DNA of 64,000 nt from Chrysaora quinquecirrha (taxonomy: Eukaryota > Cnidaria > Scyphozoa > Semaeostomeae > Pelagiidae). Of this stretch, positions 17,734 to 28,365 are shown piece by piece. The first letter of the stretch is position 1. Every line of letters starts with the position of its first letter. A program made the position numbers and the translations under genes. The notes beneath the pieces are model-generated. The model was given only the letters and a program-made list of their open reading frames with translations, did not search any database and had not been told where the DNA came from. The stretch is taken from assembly GCA_014526335.1 (NCBI GenBank), contig JACTAT010000016.1:6253889-6317888 (forward strand), given 5' to 3'.

Positions 17734-20700
17734 TCAATCAATGTTTTCTTCTTCACAGCGTCTTTCTAGCGAATAATGTCCATATGGCAGCGTGTTAAAT
17801 CCATCGTCAAGAATGTATCTTTTATCGTCAAAGGGATTCAGCGATGTCTTTTTTCTTTCCGTAGTGTATATGGTGTGGCAGTGTGATTCAATGTTGCGTT
17901 GAATGTGTGCATCTGCTCTCATTTCCATCAAACATTTCACATAATCTTCATGCTTCATTTGCTTCTTCACAACATACTTTTTGATTCCTTTTGCTTTTTT
18001 GATCGTATTTCCATCATTGATTTGACAGCTATACATCTTTGATCTCAATCCAACAAATTCTTTCATTCCCACACCACAAAGCCGCTTTCATTTTCCCGAT
18101 AACTTTCTTGTTTCTTGTAGAATAATTTGGATGTTCTTTATCATAATTGCTGAAATCGAATCCATCTTCGTGATCTTTCAATACTTTATCGACTTGATCT
18201 TTAGGCATTGGTATGTCGTAGATGAAACTATCAGTATCCATGTAGCATAACTCAACATTTGGAAGGTTTGGCTTTGCAAAGTTATAGTGGAAATCATACA
18301 TCAATGCTTTGCTAATATCCAATATGCTGAAACCAATATACATTGGTTTGTTGAGTGTAACTTTCTTCTTCTTTTTCTCAACCAAAAGCGTGTCTTCATT
18401 GATTTCAATTACTCCGTAAAAGTTTGGATTTCTTACCCATTTTCTCAAGACTTCTCCATCAGTACAGATTTCAAAACGTCCATGATTTCTTAAATTTTCC
18501 ATCGTCTTCCCGAACACGGAATTGTTCATCAACTTGAACAGATCTTTTTCAAAGTCGTTTCTTGCATAAGTTCTCTTCTGGGTATTAAAATCAATGTATT
18601 CTTTCAACCATAGACTTTGCTTGAATTCAATGATTTCATGAACTTTTGTCAGCTTCAAACCCAATTCTAAACACTGCTTCAAATTTCTTTCATGCAGGAG
18701 GTATTCTTCTTTGTTGAATAGATTTGGTATTAGCTTTGGTGTTGACTTAAACTTTTTTCCATCGAAAAGTTCTTCGTGAGCGTTCTTTTGATGTTCTGAT
18801 AACATGTCTTCTTGAACTTGCAATCTTTGCGGCGCCAATGGTAGATCTGCATGATGATCGTGATCGTGATACATCAGTGTGTTGTTTTCTGTTGATTTAG
18901 CATGCCGTTTCACTGCTATCGAGACACCACCACGAATACCATCTTCAATCATAAGTAGAATGTCCTTCTTTTCTTCAGATAACAATTCTAGCTTCACACC
19001 GGTCATCTTCAGCATCGCATCCCAAGCTAGCGAAGGAGCAGTTAGATAATGTGCAGGATCGAGTCCGTAGAATTCCAGACTTTGTGCTCTGAACGATTCG
19101 AATATATCAGCCAACAGCAACACATCGGTTTTCAAGTACAGTTCATGATAATCTTGAAAAGTCTGACAGTTGAAGTATCGCCAAACCTGCTGAGCATGTT
19201 CATAATCTTCATTGCCGATGTCAGAATCACAGAGTTTGTTGTAAAATGCTTCTTTCGGTGGTAGAGATGTTTCTTCCATTTTCTCTACACTATCCACCCA
19301 ATCGTAGGGATAAACACCTTTTCTTGTCAGCAACTTAAATGCTCTCTCAACTTCTTCAGCTTCAGCATCTGTCAAATCTCTCCTTGATGGTATTTTCCAA
19401 TTTCTATAATCTAGAACATCTTCAACTTTTAGCGGGTTTTTACATGCTACACCAGGCTCAAACATTCCTTGACGTTCTCTTTTCAATTCTGCGACTCTTT
19501 CCTGTTCATTTCTCGGTACACTAGGGTACTGCTGTTGAGTAATCTCATCATGTAGGTGACCTTTGATAGAGACAAATTGTTCTTTCGGTAGGTTGCCTGC
19601 TAGTGTTGCTAAACTTGTACTCAGAAATGCAAAGGAGTCAATGTATTTGATCCCATGAATATTTCTTTCCTTACCATCTTCATTCACATCAGTATGAGAA
19701 CCAATCTGTGCAGTCATGATCTTTTCTTTCGAATTGGCAATGATCTTTGTATTTCTACCTTTCAAATTCTTCAGAACATGATGCATGTCATACCCTTTGA
19801 GATTGTGGAAGACGACCGGGATTGTGTGAGTGTTTGCTATTATATTCAGATGATTAAAGTTGCAATACTTGCAAGCTGGTCCTCTGTATTTCCCAGTTAT
19901 GTGGCAATGATCTTTGACTTTTCTTCTATTGCTACCATCAAATAGCTGCTTGCAGCAATAGCAGTGTGTAGTCATATCATGTCTTGCATTTTCTTCGGGT
20001 GTTAATCTAATCATCGGCATGGTTTTCTTGAACACTGCTCGGATTTCCTCATTCAATTCATCTAGGCGATTCATCAACACCTCCATGCAGTCTTCACCAG
20101 TATAGCATTCCAACGGCTGTTGCCATCTATCATCGATTGATTTGACATAAATGCAATAACTGATCGGCTTGTGTTCTTGATAAGCAGCTCTTTTGTTTGA
20201 GCTTTCCAGAATGGATTCAGTATCTGCATAGATGATAAATGGTAGCCAGCTCTGATGTTTGAAATGTTCAAACTTTAATTCTGTATCTTGAGGATATTCA
20301 ACAGCTTGAGGAGCCTTACATAGCTTTTCATGCTTTTCCAAATTTTCTTGAGTTGTACATCCTGATAAGCATAGAGGACAGTAAAAACATTTTCGGTTAT
20401 GTTTGTGACCATCTCGACCTGCTAAAAGACGACTCAAGTCCTTTATCCAGCAATAGTGACTCTCACCATCGTCATTGAATACTAATAGCAAATGCACATG
20501 TTTTTCACGTTTATTTTCAGTTATTCTTACTGGTACAATTTCACCATCGTCATCCATATAGATATTGATTGAAATGTTGTTGTTGACTTCAAATGTATCA
20601 ATCATCTTTTTATCAGATGCTTTTACTGGATATGTCAATCCTTCACAGTTAAGTTCATCTAAGTATCGCCGGTACGGTGCGGCTCTCTCTGGTTTCTGCG

Positions 20701-21388
20701 ATCGTGGACGTGGATGTAGACGGGATAGAATTGCCCAGATGAAACATTTATCGTCACTGTTCTGCACATTGAGAACAGCCTTCTTGTTTTTGATGTATGT
20801 TGGCAGTTGTAAATACTTTCCACCACGAATTGCATCATAATCAAACATCTTCACTTGTAGTTGGGTAAACTTTGTAAATATCCAACCACTTCCATTCTCC
20901 AAGAATTCATCAACCTTATCTCGCAGTGTGTTGATAGCTTCAACTATCTGATCTTGAGCAACGTCATACTCTGACCATAAGCGTCTGCACGGTGGTTCTG
21001 AATGTGGGTGGTGGTTCTGTAACCATTAGCGTATCACCATACTTTTTAAATTCGGCATCGATAGTGACATAATACTTCATCCCCTGCTTGTGACCTGGCA
21101 ATTCTTCTTTAATTTCTCGAATAGTATGCTGTGTGATTCTTGCCCAGTCTTTGATATCTTCTTCTTCGGTATATATTCTAAATGCTTTCTTATCCATCTT
21201 GTTCATGTTCTTACCTTCACCAATCAATTTCTTTTGTTCTGCTGCTGACGGGCGTATATCATGTGCTGATCGCTTATGTGATGCGAGATTTAACATTCTG
21301 TCAAACAATTTCCACATACATCACAAGCGATTTTTCTTCGCTTACTATTATTAGCAGCTGAGCTCTCTTTTTCGTGTGACCTCTTCAT
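17734..21388 (-). pseudogene. polB: Protein-primed DNA polymerase B, right-arm copy (broken)
   Basis: The better copy: one frame of 957 residues (20902 down to 18029) holds the endonuclease VII-like cysteine cluster, exonuclease motifs (YADTES, NLKGYD, DVLLLAD), the NNSVFGKT motif B (absent on the left) and YMDTDS. Breaks: a frameshift near 18070, after motif C, puts the last 112 residues in another frame ending at 17734; the frame change near 20965 is shared with the left copy; and one base is lost within the N-terminal C2H2 finger (about 21314), not shared. As on the left, the region expected to carry polymerase motif A (a DxxxLYG aspartate) is missing near 18840-18880, where the sequence runs directly from NNTLMY to LPLAPQRL. 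Catalytic competence is doubtful. Confidence 0.9.
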
Positions 21389-21490
21389 GATTAATTTCTA
21401 ACTGAACTGATTTCGCTTTACGCTTCGATTTTATAGATCGATCGATCGAACGCGACGTTCGAATTATTAACCAATCAGATTGTAGGATTT
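21389..21490 (-). promoter_or_regulatory. Promoter module of right polymerase gene
   Basis: Reverse-complement copy of 2195-2286: initiator-like AACTGA (complement of TCAGTT) near 21403, TTTTATAG (TATA) near 21430, the TTCGAACG/CGATCGATCG palindrome and the CCAATCAG box near 21471. Confidence 0.65.
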
Positions 21491-21504
21491 CTCGTTTCTA
21501 GAAT

Positions 21505-21815
21505 CTTGTGGAACTTTCTGGAAACTTCTAGAAAGTTCTAGCCAATCAGATTGCAGGATTTCTTGTTTCTAGAATCTTGTGGAACTTTCTGGAAACTTCT
21601 GGAAACTTCTAGAAAGTTCCAACAGAACAGATTGTAGGATTATTATGTTATTTCATAAACGATTCGAACGTCGCGTTCGAATTATTATTACGCCATCATA
21701 ATTAATCAGATTGTAGGATTTCCGGAAAGTTCTCGAAAGTTCTGGAAAGTTCTAACCAATCAGATAAGAGGATTCTTAGGGACGTTCTTGAACATTCTGG
21801 AAACTTCTAGATTGT
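21505..21815. promoter_or_regulatory. Heat-shock-element-like arrays, right arm
   Basis: Mirror copies of the left arrays (about 21505-21620 and 21718-21815), with runs such as gaactttctggaaacttctagaa in GAA/TTC 5-bp register. Confidence 0.65.
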
Positions 21816-22045
21816 TAAATCGGAAACGAGGTTAACGGTTAAGGAACTCTTGAGGTTGGAGAAACTCGTCGCACTATAGCGCGACCTGATGACGTCACTG
21901 ATGATACCCCTGTGAGACTTTTGAAAACGAGGTTGGAAAAACCGGCTAAAAACCATTGCGCTATAGCGCGACCTGATGACGTCACTGATGACGTCACTGT
22001 CTGCAGGACCAGCGTGTCTGCACAGCCACTCCTTTGCAACCTACT

Positions 22046-22301
22046 TTCAATGCTGTTGCTGAAAAATTTTCTTAACCCTTTACTTACCACATAGTGAAAT
22101 ACTTGTCATTTCGCAACCAAATCTCCTTATTAAGCAGATATATACATAAATATGACAAAACAGGTGAAAAAATTCCACTGGGGGCGAGGCCAAATTTTAA
22201 TTATTTTTTGCCCCCCCAGAGGACAATGCCTCATAGCAGCCGCCCCCTTAATGACATCGACTTTGTTTGTTGACTAACAGCAAGGTCGAGTGAAATGATG
22301 A
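22046..22301. other. Non-element DNA between two right-hand Polinton termini
   Basis: This 256-bp piece matches neither the arms nor copy B of the flanking duplication. No gene seen. It contains poly-C/G stretches (gccccccc). It lies between the inner terminus (22045) and the outer terminal repeat (22302-22651). Confidence 0.6.
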
Positions 22302-22651
22302 AAGAAATTAATCAGATTGTAGAATTTCCGGAAAGTTCTCGAAAGTTCTGGAAAGTTCTAACCAATCAGATAAGAGGATTCTTAGGGACGTTCTTGAACA
22401 TTCTGGAAACTTCTAGATTGTTAAATCGGAAACGAGGTTAACGGTTAAGGAACTCTTGAGGTTAGAGAAACTCGTCGCACTATAGCGCGACCTGATGACG
22501 TCACTGATGATACCCCTGTGAGACTTTTGAGAACGAGGTTGGAAAAACCGGCTAAAAACCATTGCGCTATAGCGCGACCTGATGACGTCACTGATGACGT
22601 CACTGTCTGCAGGACCAGCGTGTCTGCACATCCAGCGCTATGCAACCTACT
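22302..22651. repeat. Outer right Polinton terminus (solo terminal repeat)
   Basis: It repeats 21697-22045 with a few changes, but its last 40 bp are the perfect complement of the left terminus and it is followed by the matching TTGGCC. It is therefore the true partner of the left end. Confidence 0.85.
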
Positions 22652-22657
22652 TTGGCC
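22652..22657. other. Polinton target site duplication, right (TTGGCC)
   Basis: Matches 1624-1629; see the left copy. Confidence 0.9.
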
Positions 22658-23340
22658 CTGTACAAAGTCAGACAATGCAGAAGTGAGCCTACATTAGGTT
22701 TGACTGACCGTGAGGGCTTCTGCCTCCAAAGACCCAGAAGACAATTCACATTAAAACATGTTAGATAAAAACATCAAATGAATAACAGTGTAGAAATGGA
22801 GTCAAGTTATATTTTAGAGTAACAATATAACAGTAACAAATTTGGGCTGAAATAAATTACTCGCGTAAATTGAGCGACTTCGTAAACAACTAATAGGTGG
22901 AGGTTACTAGAGTATGAGGCACCAATTTGGGATCGTAACTACTTGAGTGACAGCAATAAATGTATAAAAACCCAGTCTTGCAAACAGACGTATATGATGC
23001 GCTGCTCGGTTTTTTAAAATATTCGGAGGCATTTCTTTTTGACAATGCAGAACTATACCTATGAATAGGAATATTATAGGATAGGAAGTTTCAAAGTTCT
23101 TGTGGAGATATTTGCAGTTGAAATTAGAGAGATTTACAATATAAACTGTTAGTATTTGGAGTACATTCTTTTCCATATTTTGGGCAAACGAAATGGGTAA
23201 CAGAAGAGAACGCAAGAACGAACAGAAGAGAACCATGGGTTTACAAGAACAGAAGAAAATTGTATCTCTAATAATACACATTTCTCACATCCATTTTCAG
23301 AAGCATATACAGCAGGAGAGTATGTAAAGAATTAACGTTG
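22658..23340. repeat. Segmental duplication copy A, middle part
   Basis: Continuous with 1-1629 before insertion; it aligns with 40638-41330 (tgtacaaa, gacaatgcagaagtgagcct and onward). No gene: the open frame on the minus strand is shared in part with copy B but has no recognisable features. Confidence 0.8.
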
Positions 23341-23384
23341 AGTAGGTTGTAAAGGAGTGGCTGTGCTGGCGGAGTGGTCCTGCA

Positions 23385-23925
23385 GACAGTGACGTCATCA
23401 GATCGCGCTATAGCGCGACGGTTTTGTCATTTTATGTATATATCCGGTTTCTCAAACCTCGTTTTCAAGAGTCCCAGATGCAAAGGAGTGGCTAGCGCAC
23501 GCAGCTCCTACTATCAATGACGTCATCAGGTCGCGCTATAATGCGACGAGTTTCTCCAACCTCAAGAGTTCCTTGCATGAAACCGCTAGCCTCGTTTCCG
23601 ATTTAACAATCTAGAAGTTTCCAGAATGTTCCAGAACGTCCCTAAGAATCCTCTTATCTGATTGGTTAGAACTTTCCAGAACTTTCAAGAACTTTCCAGA
23701 ATCTGATTGATTAATTATGATGGCGTAATAATAATTCGAACGCGACGTTCGAATCGTTTATTAAATAAAATAACATAATAATCCTACAATCTGAATAACT
23801 AGAACTTTCCAGAAGTTTCCAGAAAGTTCCACAAGATTCTAGAAACGAGAAATCCTGCAATCTGATTGGTTAATAATTTAAACATCACGTTCGATCGATC
23901 AATCTATAAAATCGAACACACGATC
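23385..23925. promoter_or_regulatory. Left terminal regulatory module of the foldback element
   Basis: TGACGTCA, GCGCTATAGCGC (about 23406), HSE-like runs (about 23610-23635, 23670-23700, 23810-23830), ttcgaacgcgacgttcgaa, CCAAT-type box, and TATAAAA near 23905. It corresponds to 1679-2246 of the Polinton. Confidence 0.6.
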
Positions 23926-23951
23926 CCAATCGTCTTCCACAATCTAAAAGG
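23916..23951 (+). pseudogene. Polymerase gene remnant in the left foldback arm
   Basis: About 36 bp (cacacgatcccaatcgtc...) match the polymerase gene at 3847-3882. The remnant is joined directly to the promoter module, so an internal deletion removed about 1.6 kb between them. A mirror copy lies at about 31675-31710. Confidence 0.7.
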
Positions 23952-24429
23952 AATAGCCTACTATCTCATTGGTTGAAGCTTATATTAGCATACTTTTATA
24001 AGACTATTAGCTGAGACTTAGGAATTGGTACATAGAACAAGTCCATAACGGAGATTCAAAATATATATCTACAATATAAACAACCATCAACTGCGCATGC
24101 GCAGTAGTTATATCAATAACGGTAAGAGCTAGAGGCCTGGGACCTAGCATGTAGAACAAAGAAGTAATAGAGATTTAAATGATGTATGTCATATAAACAT
24201 TTATTAAATAGCGCATGCGCAATAGCAATATCTCTAATAGCTTTTGGTTTAATCCATGGTTTATGGGTATTATCTAAGCTTATGCAATTCATTGTCCGTA
24301 TATGGACAGTAGCAGTTGATTTACAACCTTATTTTCAAAGAATGACAACACATGAAAACGACACTATTTTCTAACAGTACATCAATGAACAGTAATGTCT
24401 AAACATTTTTTAGGTATAGCTAGCTATTT
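23952..24429. other. Unassigned arm DNA with gcgcatgcgc motifs
   Basis: No supported gene. The palindrome-like tgcgcatgcgca occurs near 24093 and 24211. The whole stretch is mirrored at about 31197-31675. It would be the 3' flank of the zinc-finger gene. Confidence 0.5.
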
Positions 24430-24936
24430 CTAGTTATTTCCATAGTATGGGAATAATCGGGTACTAGCATATTGAACTTCATTCACAGCAGCATCCTCAG
24501 AATTACTAGCTTCCTCTTCTTCATCATTCTTTGCTTGACGTATGATGAGATATTTTCTTTTCTCAATAGCATAATCTAAGGCCTCTTGCATATCCATACC
24601 ATCTTCCTTCTGTGCTTTTTGCATGGTTGCTATGACTGCAGTCACAACAGCATCATTTTCAAAACTTCTATTATATAAAAATTTACGTCTGAAAACTTGC
24701 AGTATGTTTTCATCTTTATCAACTTCCCTACGCATTGAAGGCCATACATTCCCTAAAGGAAGATCCTCCTCAGTGTTGACAGTTTCATCATCATCATGGT
24801 CACTTTCAGCTTCTATCTCATCATCATCTGAGTCAGACTCTTCACTACTCTCATCGTGCATCTCTTCTTCATGTCGCTTAACATTACTTTTAAACTTGGA
24901 AGAGAATTCACAATGATCACATTTATACTGATTCAT
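24430..24936 (-). CDS. C2H2 zinc-finger acidic protein (168 aa), left copy
   Basis: One N-terminal C2H2 finger uses C6, C9, H22 and H27 (YKCDHCEFSSKFKSNVKRH). It is followed by a very acidic Ser/Asp/Glu stretch (about 28-62), then a helical region (REVDKDENILQVFRRKF...AVVTAVIATMQKAQ) and a Tyr-rich tail. Intact. A TATA box (ctataaattc, about 25010) and a CACGTG E-box lie about 70-80 bp upstream. Size and make-up suggest a DNA-binding regulator or end-binding protein carried as cargo. The same gene occurs in the other arm, and a C2H2 finger also opens the Polinton polymerase. Confidence 0.75.
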   Translation of the reverse strand: MNQYKCDHCEFSSKFKSNVKRHEEEMHDESSEESDSDDDEIEAESDHDDDETVNTEEDLPLGNVWPSMRREVDKDENILQVFRRKFLYNRSFENDAVVTAVIATMQKAQKEDGMDMQEALDYAIEKRKYLIIRQAKNDEEEEASNSEDAAVNEVQYASTRLFPYYGNN

Positions 24937-25079
24937 GATTAGCGGTTTACTTATAATTGTCGACTACCACTAAAACACATGAGTCCTAGAGCATAAACTC
25001 ACGTGAATTTATAGACTGGTTCCTCCATTCAATATGATGTGGGAAAGGAATTCCACACTTGCGCAGGAAGGATGTTTCC
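24937..25079 (-). promoter_or_regulatory. Promoter region of left zinc-finger gene
   Basis: It contains TATAAATT (on the minus strand, near 25011), the E-box CACGTG next to it and a gcgcaggaagg stretch. The mirrored copy is at 30545-30689, where CACGTG is changed to CAAGCG. Confidence 0.5.
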
Positions 25080-28000
25080 AATCAGACCATACCTAATCCA
25101 TTGTTAATCCTTAACTAACCCTTAGCTAATCATTATCTAATCCTCACTGATCCTCACTAATCATTAGCTAATCCTTACTGATCCTTAGCTAATACTTACT
25201 GATCCTCACTAATCCTTACTGCTCCTTAGCTAATCCTTACTGATCATTACTGATCCTTAGTGATCCTTAGTGATCCTCACTAATCATTAGCTAATCCTTA
25301 CAGATCCTTAGCTGATCCTTACTGATCCTTAACAAATCATTACTGATCCTTAGCTGATCCTCACTAATCCTTACTGATCCTTAGCTAATCCTTAACAAAT
25401 CATTACTGATCCTTAGCTGATCCTCAGTGATCCTCACTCATCATTACCGATCCTTAACTAATGATTACTGATCCTTAGCTGATCCTCACTGATCCTTACT
25501 GATCCTTACTGATCCTCACTAATCCTTAGCTGATCCTTACTGATCCTCACTAATCCTTAGCTGATCCTTACTGATCCTTAACAAATCATTACTGATCCTT
25601 AGCTGATCCTTACTGATCCTTAGCTGATCCTTGCTGATCCTTAACTAATCCTTACTGATCCTCACTAATCCTTACTGATCCTTAGCTAATCCTTGCTGAT
25701 CCTCGCCCTGATCCTCACTAATCATTACTGATCCTCACTAATCATTACTGATCCTTAGCTGATCCTCACTGATCCTTACTGATCCTTACCGATCCTCACT
25801 GATCCTTGCTGATCCTTAGCTGATCCTTGCTGATCCTTACTGATCCTTACCGATCCTTAACTAATCATTACTGATCCTTGCTGATCCTTAATTAATCCTT
25901 ACTGATCCTCACTAATCCTTACTGATCCTTACAGATCCTTAGCTAATCCTTACTGACCCTTAGCTGATCCTCACTGATCCTTACTGATCCTTACTGATCC
26001 TCACTAATCCTTAGCTGATCCTTACTGATCCTCACTAATCCTTAGCTGATCCTTACTGATCCTTAACAAATCATTACTGATCCTTAGCTGATCCTTACTG
26101 ATCCTTAGCTGATCCTTGCTGATCCTTAACTAATCCTTACTGATCCTCACCAATCCTTACTGATCCTTAGCTAATCCTTGCTGATCCTCGCCCTGATCCT
26201 CACTAATCATTACTGATCCTCACTAATCATTACTGATCCTTAGCTGATCCTCACTGATCCTTACTGATCCTTACCGATCCTCACTGATCCTTGCTGATCC
26301 TTAGCTGATCCTTACTGATCCTTACTGATCCTTACCGATCCTTAACTAATCATTACTGATCCTTGCTGATCCTTAACTAATCCTTACTGATCCTCACAAA
26401 TCCTTACTGATCCTTACAGATCCTTAGCTAATCCTTACTGATCCTTAGCTGATCCTTGCTGATCCTTAACTAATCCTTACTGATCCTCACTAATCCTTAC
26501 TGATCCTTAGCTAATCCTTGCTGATCCTTAGCTAATCCTTGCTGATCATTACTGATCCTTGCTGACCATTACTGTTCCTTACTGATCCTTAGCTGAACCT
26601 TACTGATCCTTACTGATCCTCACTAATCATTAGCTAATCCTTAGCTGATCCTTACTGATCCTTAACAAATCATTACTGATCCTTAGCTGATCCTTACTAA
26701 TCCTTACTGATCCTTAGCTAATCCTTACTGATCATTACTGATCCTAACCTGATCATTACTGATCCTTGCTGATCCTTACTGATCATTACTGATCCTAACC
26801 TGATCATTACTGATCCTTGCTGATCATTACTGATCCTTAGCTGATCTTTACTGATCCTTAGCTAATCCTTACTGATCCTCACTAATCCTTACTGATCCTT
26901 AGCTAATCCTTACTGATCCTGAATAATCCTTCATTAATCATTACTGATCCTACTGATCCCCACTGATCATTACTGATCCTTAACTAATGATTACCTTATC
27001 CTGACTAATCCTTAGCTAATCCTTACTGTTCCTCACCTAATCATTACTGATCCTCACTAATCATTACTGATCCTTAACTAATGATTACCTGATCCTCACT
27101 AATCATTACCTGATCCTTAGCTAATCCTTGCTGATCATTACTGATCCTTGCTGATCATTACTGATCCTTACTGATCCTGACTAATCCTTAGCTAATCCTT
27201 ACTGATCCTCACCTAATCATTACTGATCCTCACTAATCATTACTGATCCTTAACTAATGATTACCTGATCCTCACTAATCATTACCTGATCCTTAGCTAA
27301 TCCTTGCTGATCATTACTGATCCTTACTGATCCTAACTAATCCTTAGCTAATCCTTACTGATCCTCACCTAATCATTACTGATCCTCACTAATCATTACC
27401 TGATCCTAACCTAATCCTTACTGATCCTCACTGATCCTTAGCTAATCCTAACTGATCCTCACCTAATCATTACTGATCCTTAACTAATCATTACCTGATC
27501 CTCACTAATCTAATTCTCTAATTACTGATCCTCACTGTTCCTTAGCTAATCCTAACTGATCCTCACCTAATCATTACCTGATCTTAACCTAATCCTTACT
27601 GATCATTACCGATTCTTAACTTATCATTACTGATCCTCACCTAATCATTACTGATCCTTAACGAATCATTACCTGATCCTCACTAATCACTACCTGATTC
27701 TAACCTAATCCTTACTGATCCTCACTGATCCTTAGCTAATCCTTACTGATCCTATCCTAATCATTACTGATCCTTAACTAATGATTACCTGATCCTCACT
27801 AATCATTACCGATCCTTAACTAATCATTACTGATCCTCACTGATCCTTAGCTAATCCTTACTGATCCTCACCTAATCATTACTGATCCTCACTAATCATT
27901 ACCTGATCCTAACCTAATCCTTACTGATCATTACTGATCCTTAACTAATCATTACTGATCCTAACCTAATCATTACTGATCCTTAACTAATGATTACCTG

Positions 28001-28365
28001 ATCCTCACTAATCATTACTGATCCTTAACTAATCATTACCTGATCCTCACTGATCCTTAGCTAATCCTTACTGATCCTCACCTAATCATTACTGATCCTT
28101 AACTAATCATTACCTGATCCTCACTAATCATTACTGATCCTCGCTAATCATTACCGATCCTTAACTAATCATTACTGATCCTCACTGATCCTTAGCTAAT
28201 CCTTTCTGATCATTACTGATCCTTGCTGATCATTTCTGATCCTTACTGATCCTTAGCTGATCCTTACTGATCCTTAGCTGATCCTCACAAATCATTACTA
28301 ATCCTTACTGATCATTACTGATCCTTAGCTGATCCTTACTGATCATTACTAAGGATTACTGATCC
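25080..28365. repeat. Decamer satellite, left block (ctgatcctta type)
   Basis: About 3.3 kb of 10-bp units close to CTGATCCTTA, with frequent variants such as CTAATCCTTA, CTGATCATTA and CTGATCCTCA. The register is kept almost throughout. A higher-order repeat of about 485-490 bp is visible: the block around 25505-25920 recurs at about 25990-26400, including the rare cctcgccctgatcc variant (about 25702 and 26187). Not coding. Confidence 0.95.

Larger units (their letters stand above)
17519..22045. repeat. Polinton right inverted arm, about 4.5 kb
   Basis: It is the reverse complement of 1630-6107. It ends at 22045 with the terminus CAACCTACT, but its last 35 bp (gccactcctttgc) differ from the left terminus and match instead the ends of the foldback element at 23341 and 32264. 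Confidence 0.9.
1630..22651. mobile_element. Polinton/Maverick (adintovirus-like) element, 21.0 kb
   Basis: The element begins AGTAGGTTGCATAG and ends with the exact complement, in the AG...CT form typical of Polintons, and is flanked by TTGGCC on both sides. It carries the diagnostic set: B-family protein-primed polymerase (twice), chromodomain integrase, FtsK/HerA-type ATPase, double-jelly-roll major capsid, penton-like minor capsids and an adenain-like cysteine protease. Many genes are damaged: polymerase, ATPase, one minor capsid and the major capsid all have stops, frameshifts or deletions. A DIRS-like element has landed in the ATPase. The right end is duplicated (22045 and 22651), so the element is a mosaic. 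Family assignment is firm; activity today is unlikely. Confidence 0.95.

Noticed and set aside
22907..23281. Conserved 124-residue frame on the minus strand, also at 40885-41259
   Set aside because: Similarity comes from the segmental duplication; changes between the copies alter residues freely and no motif is seen. A very weak candidate only.
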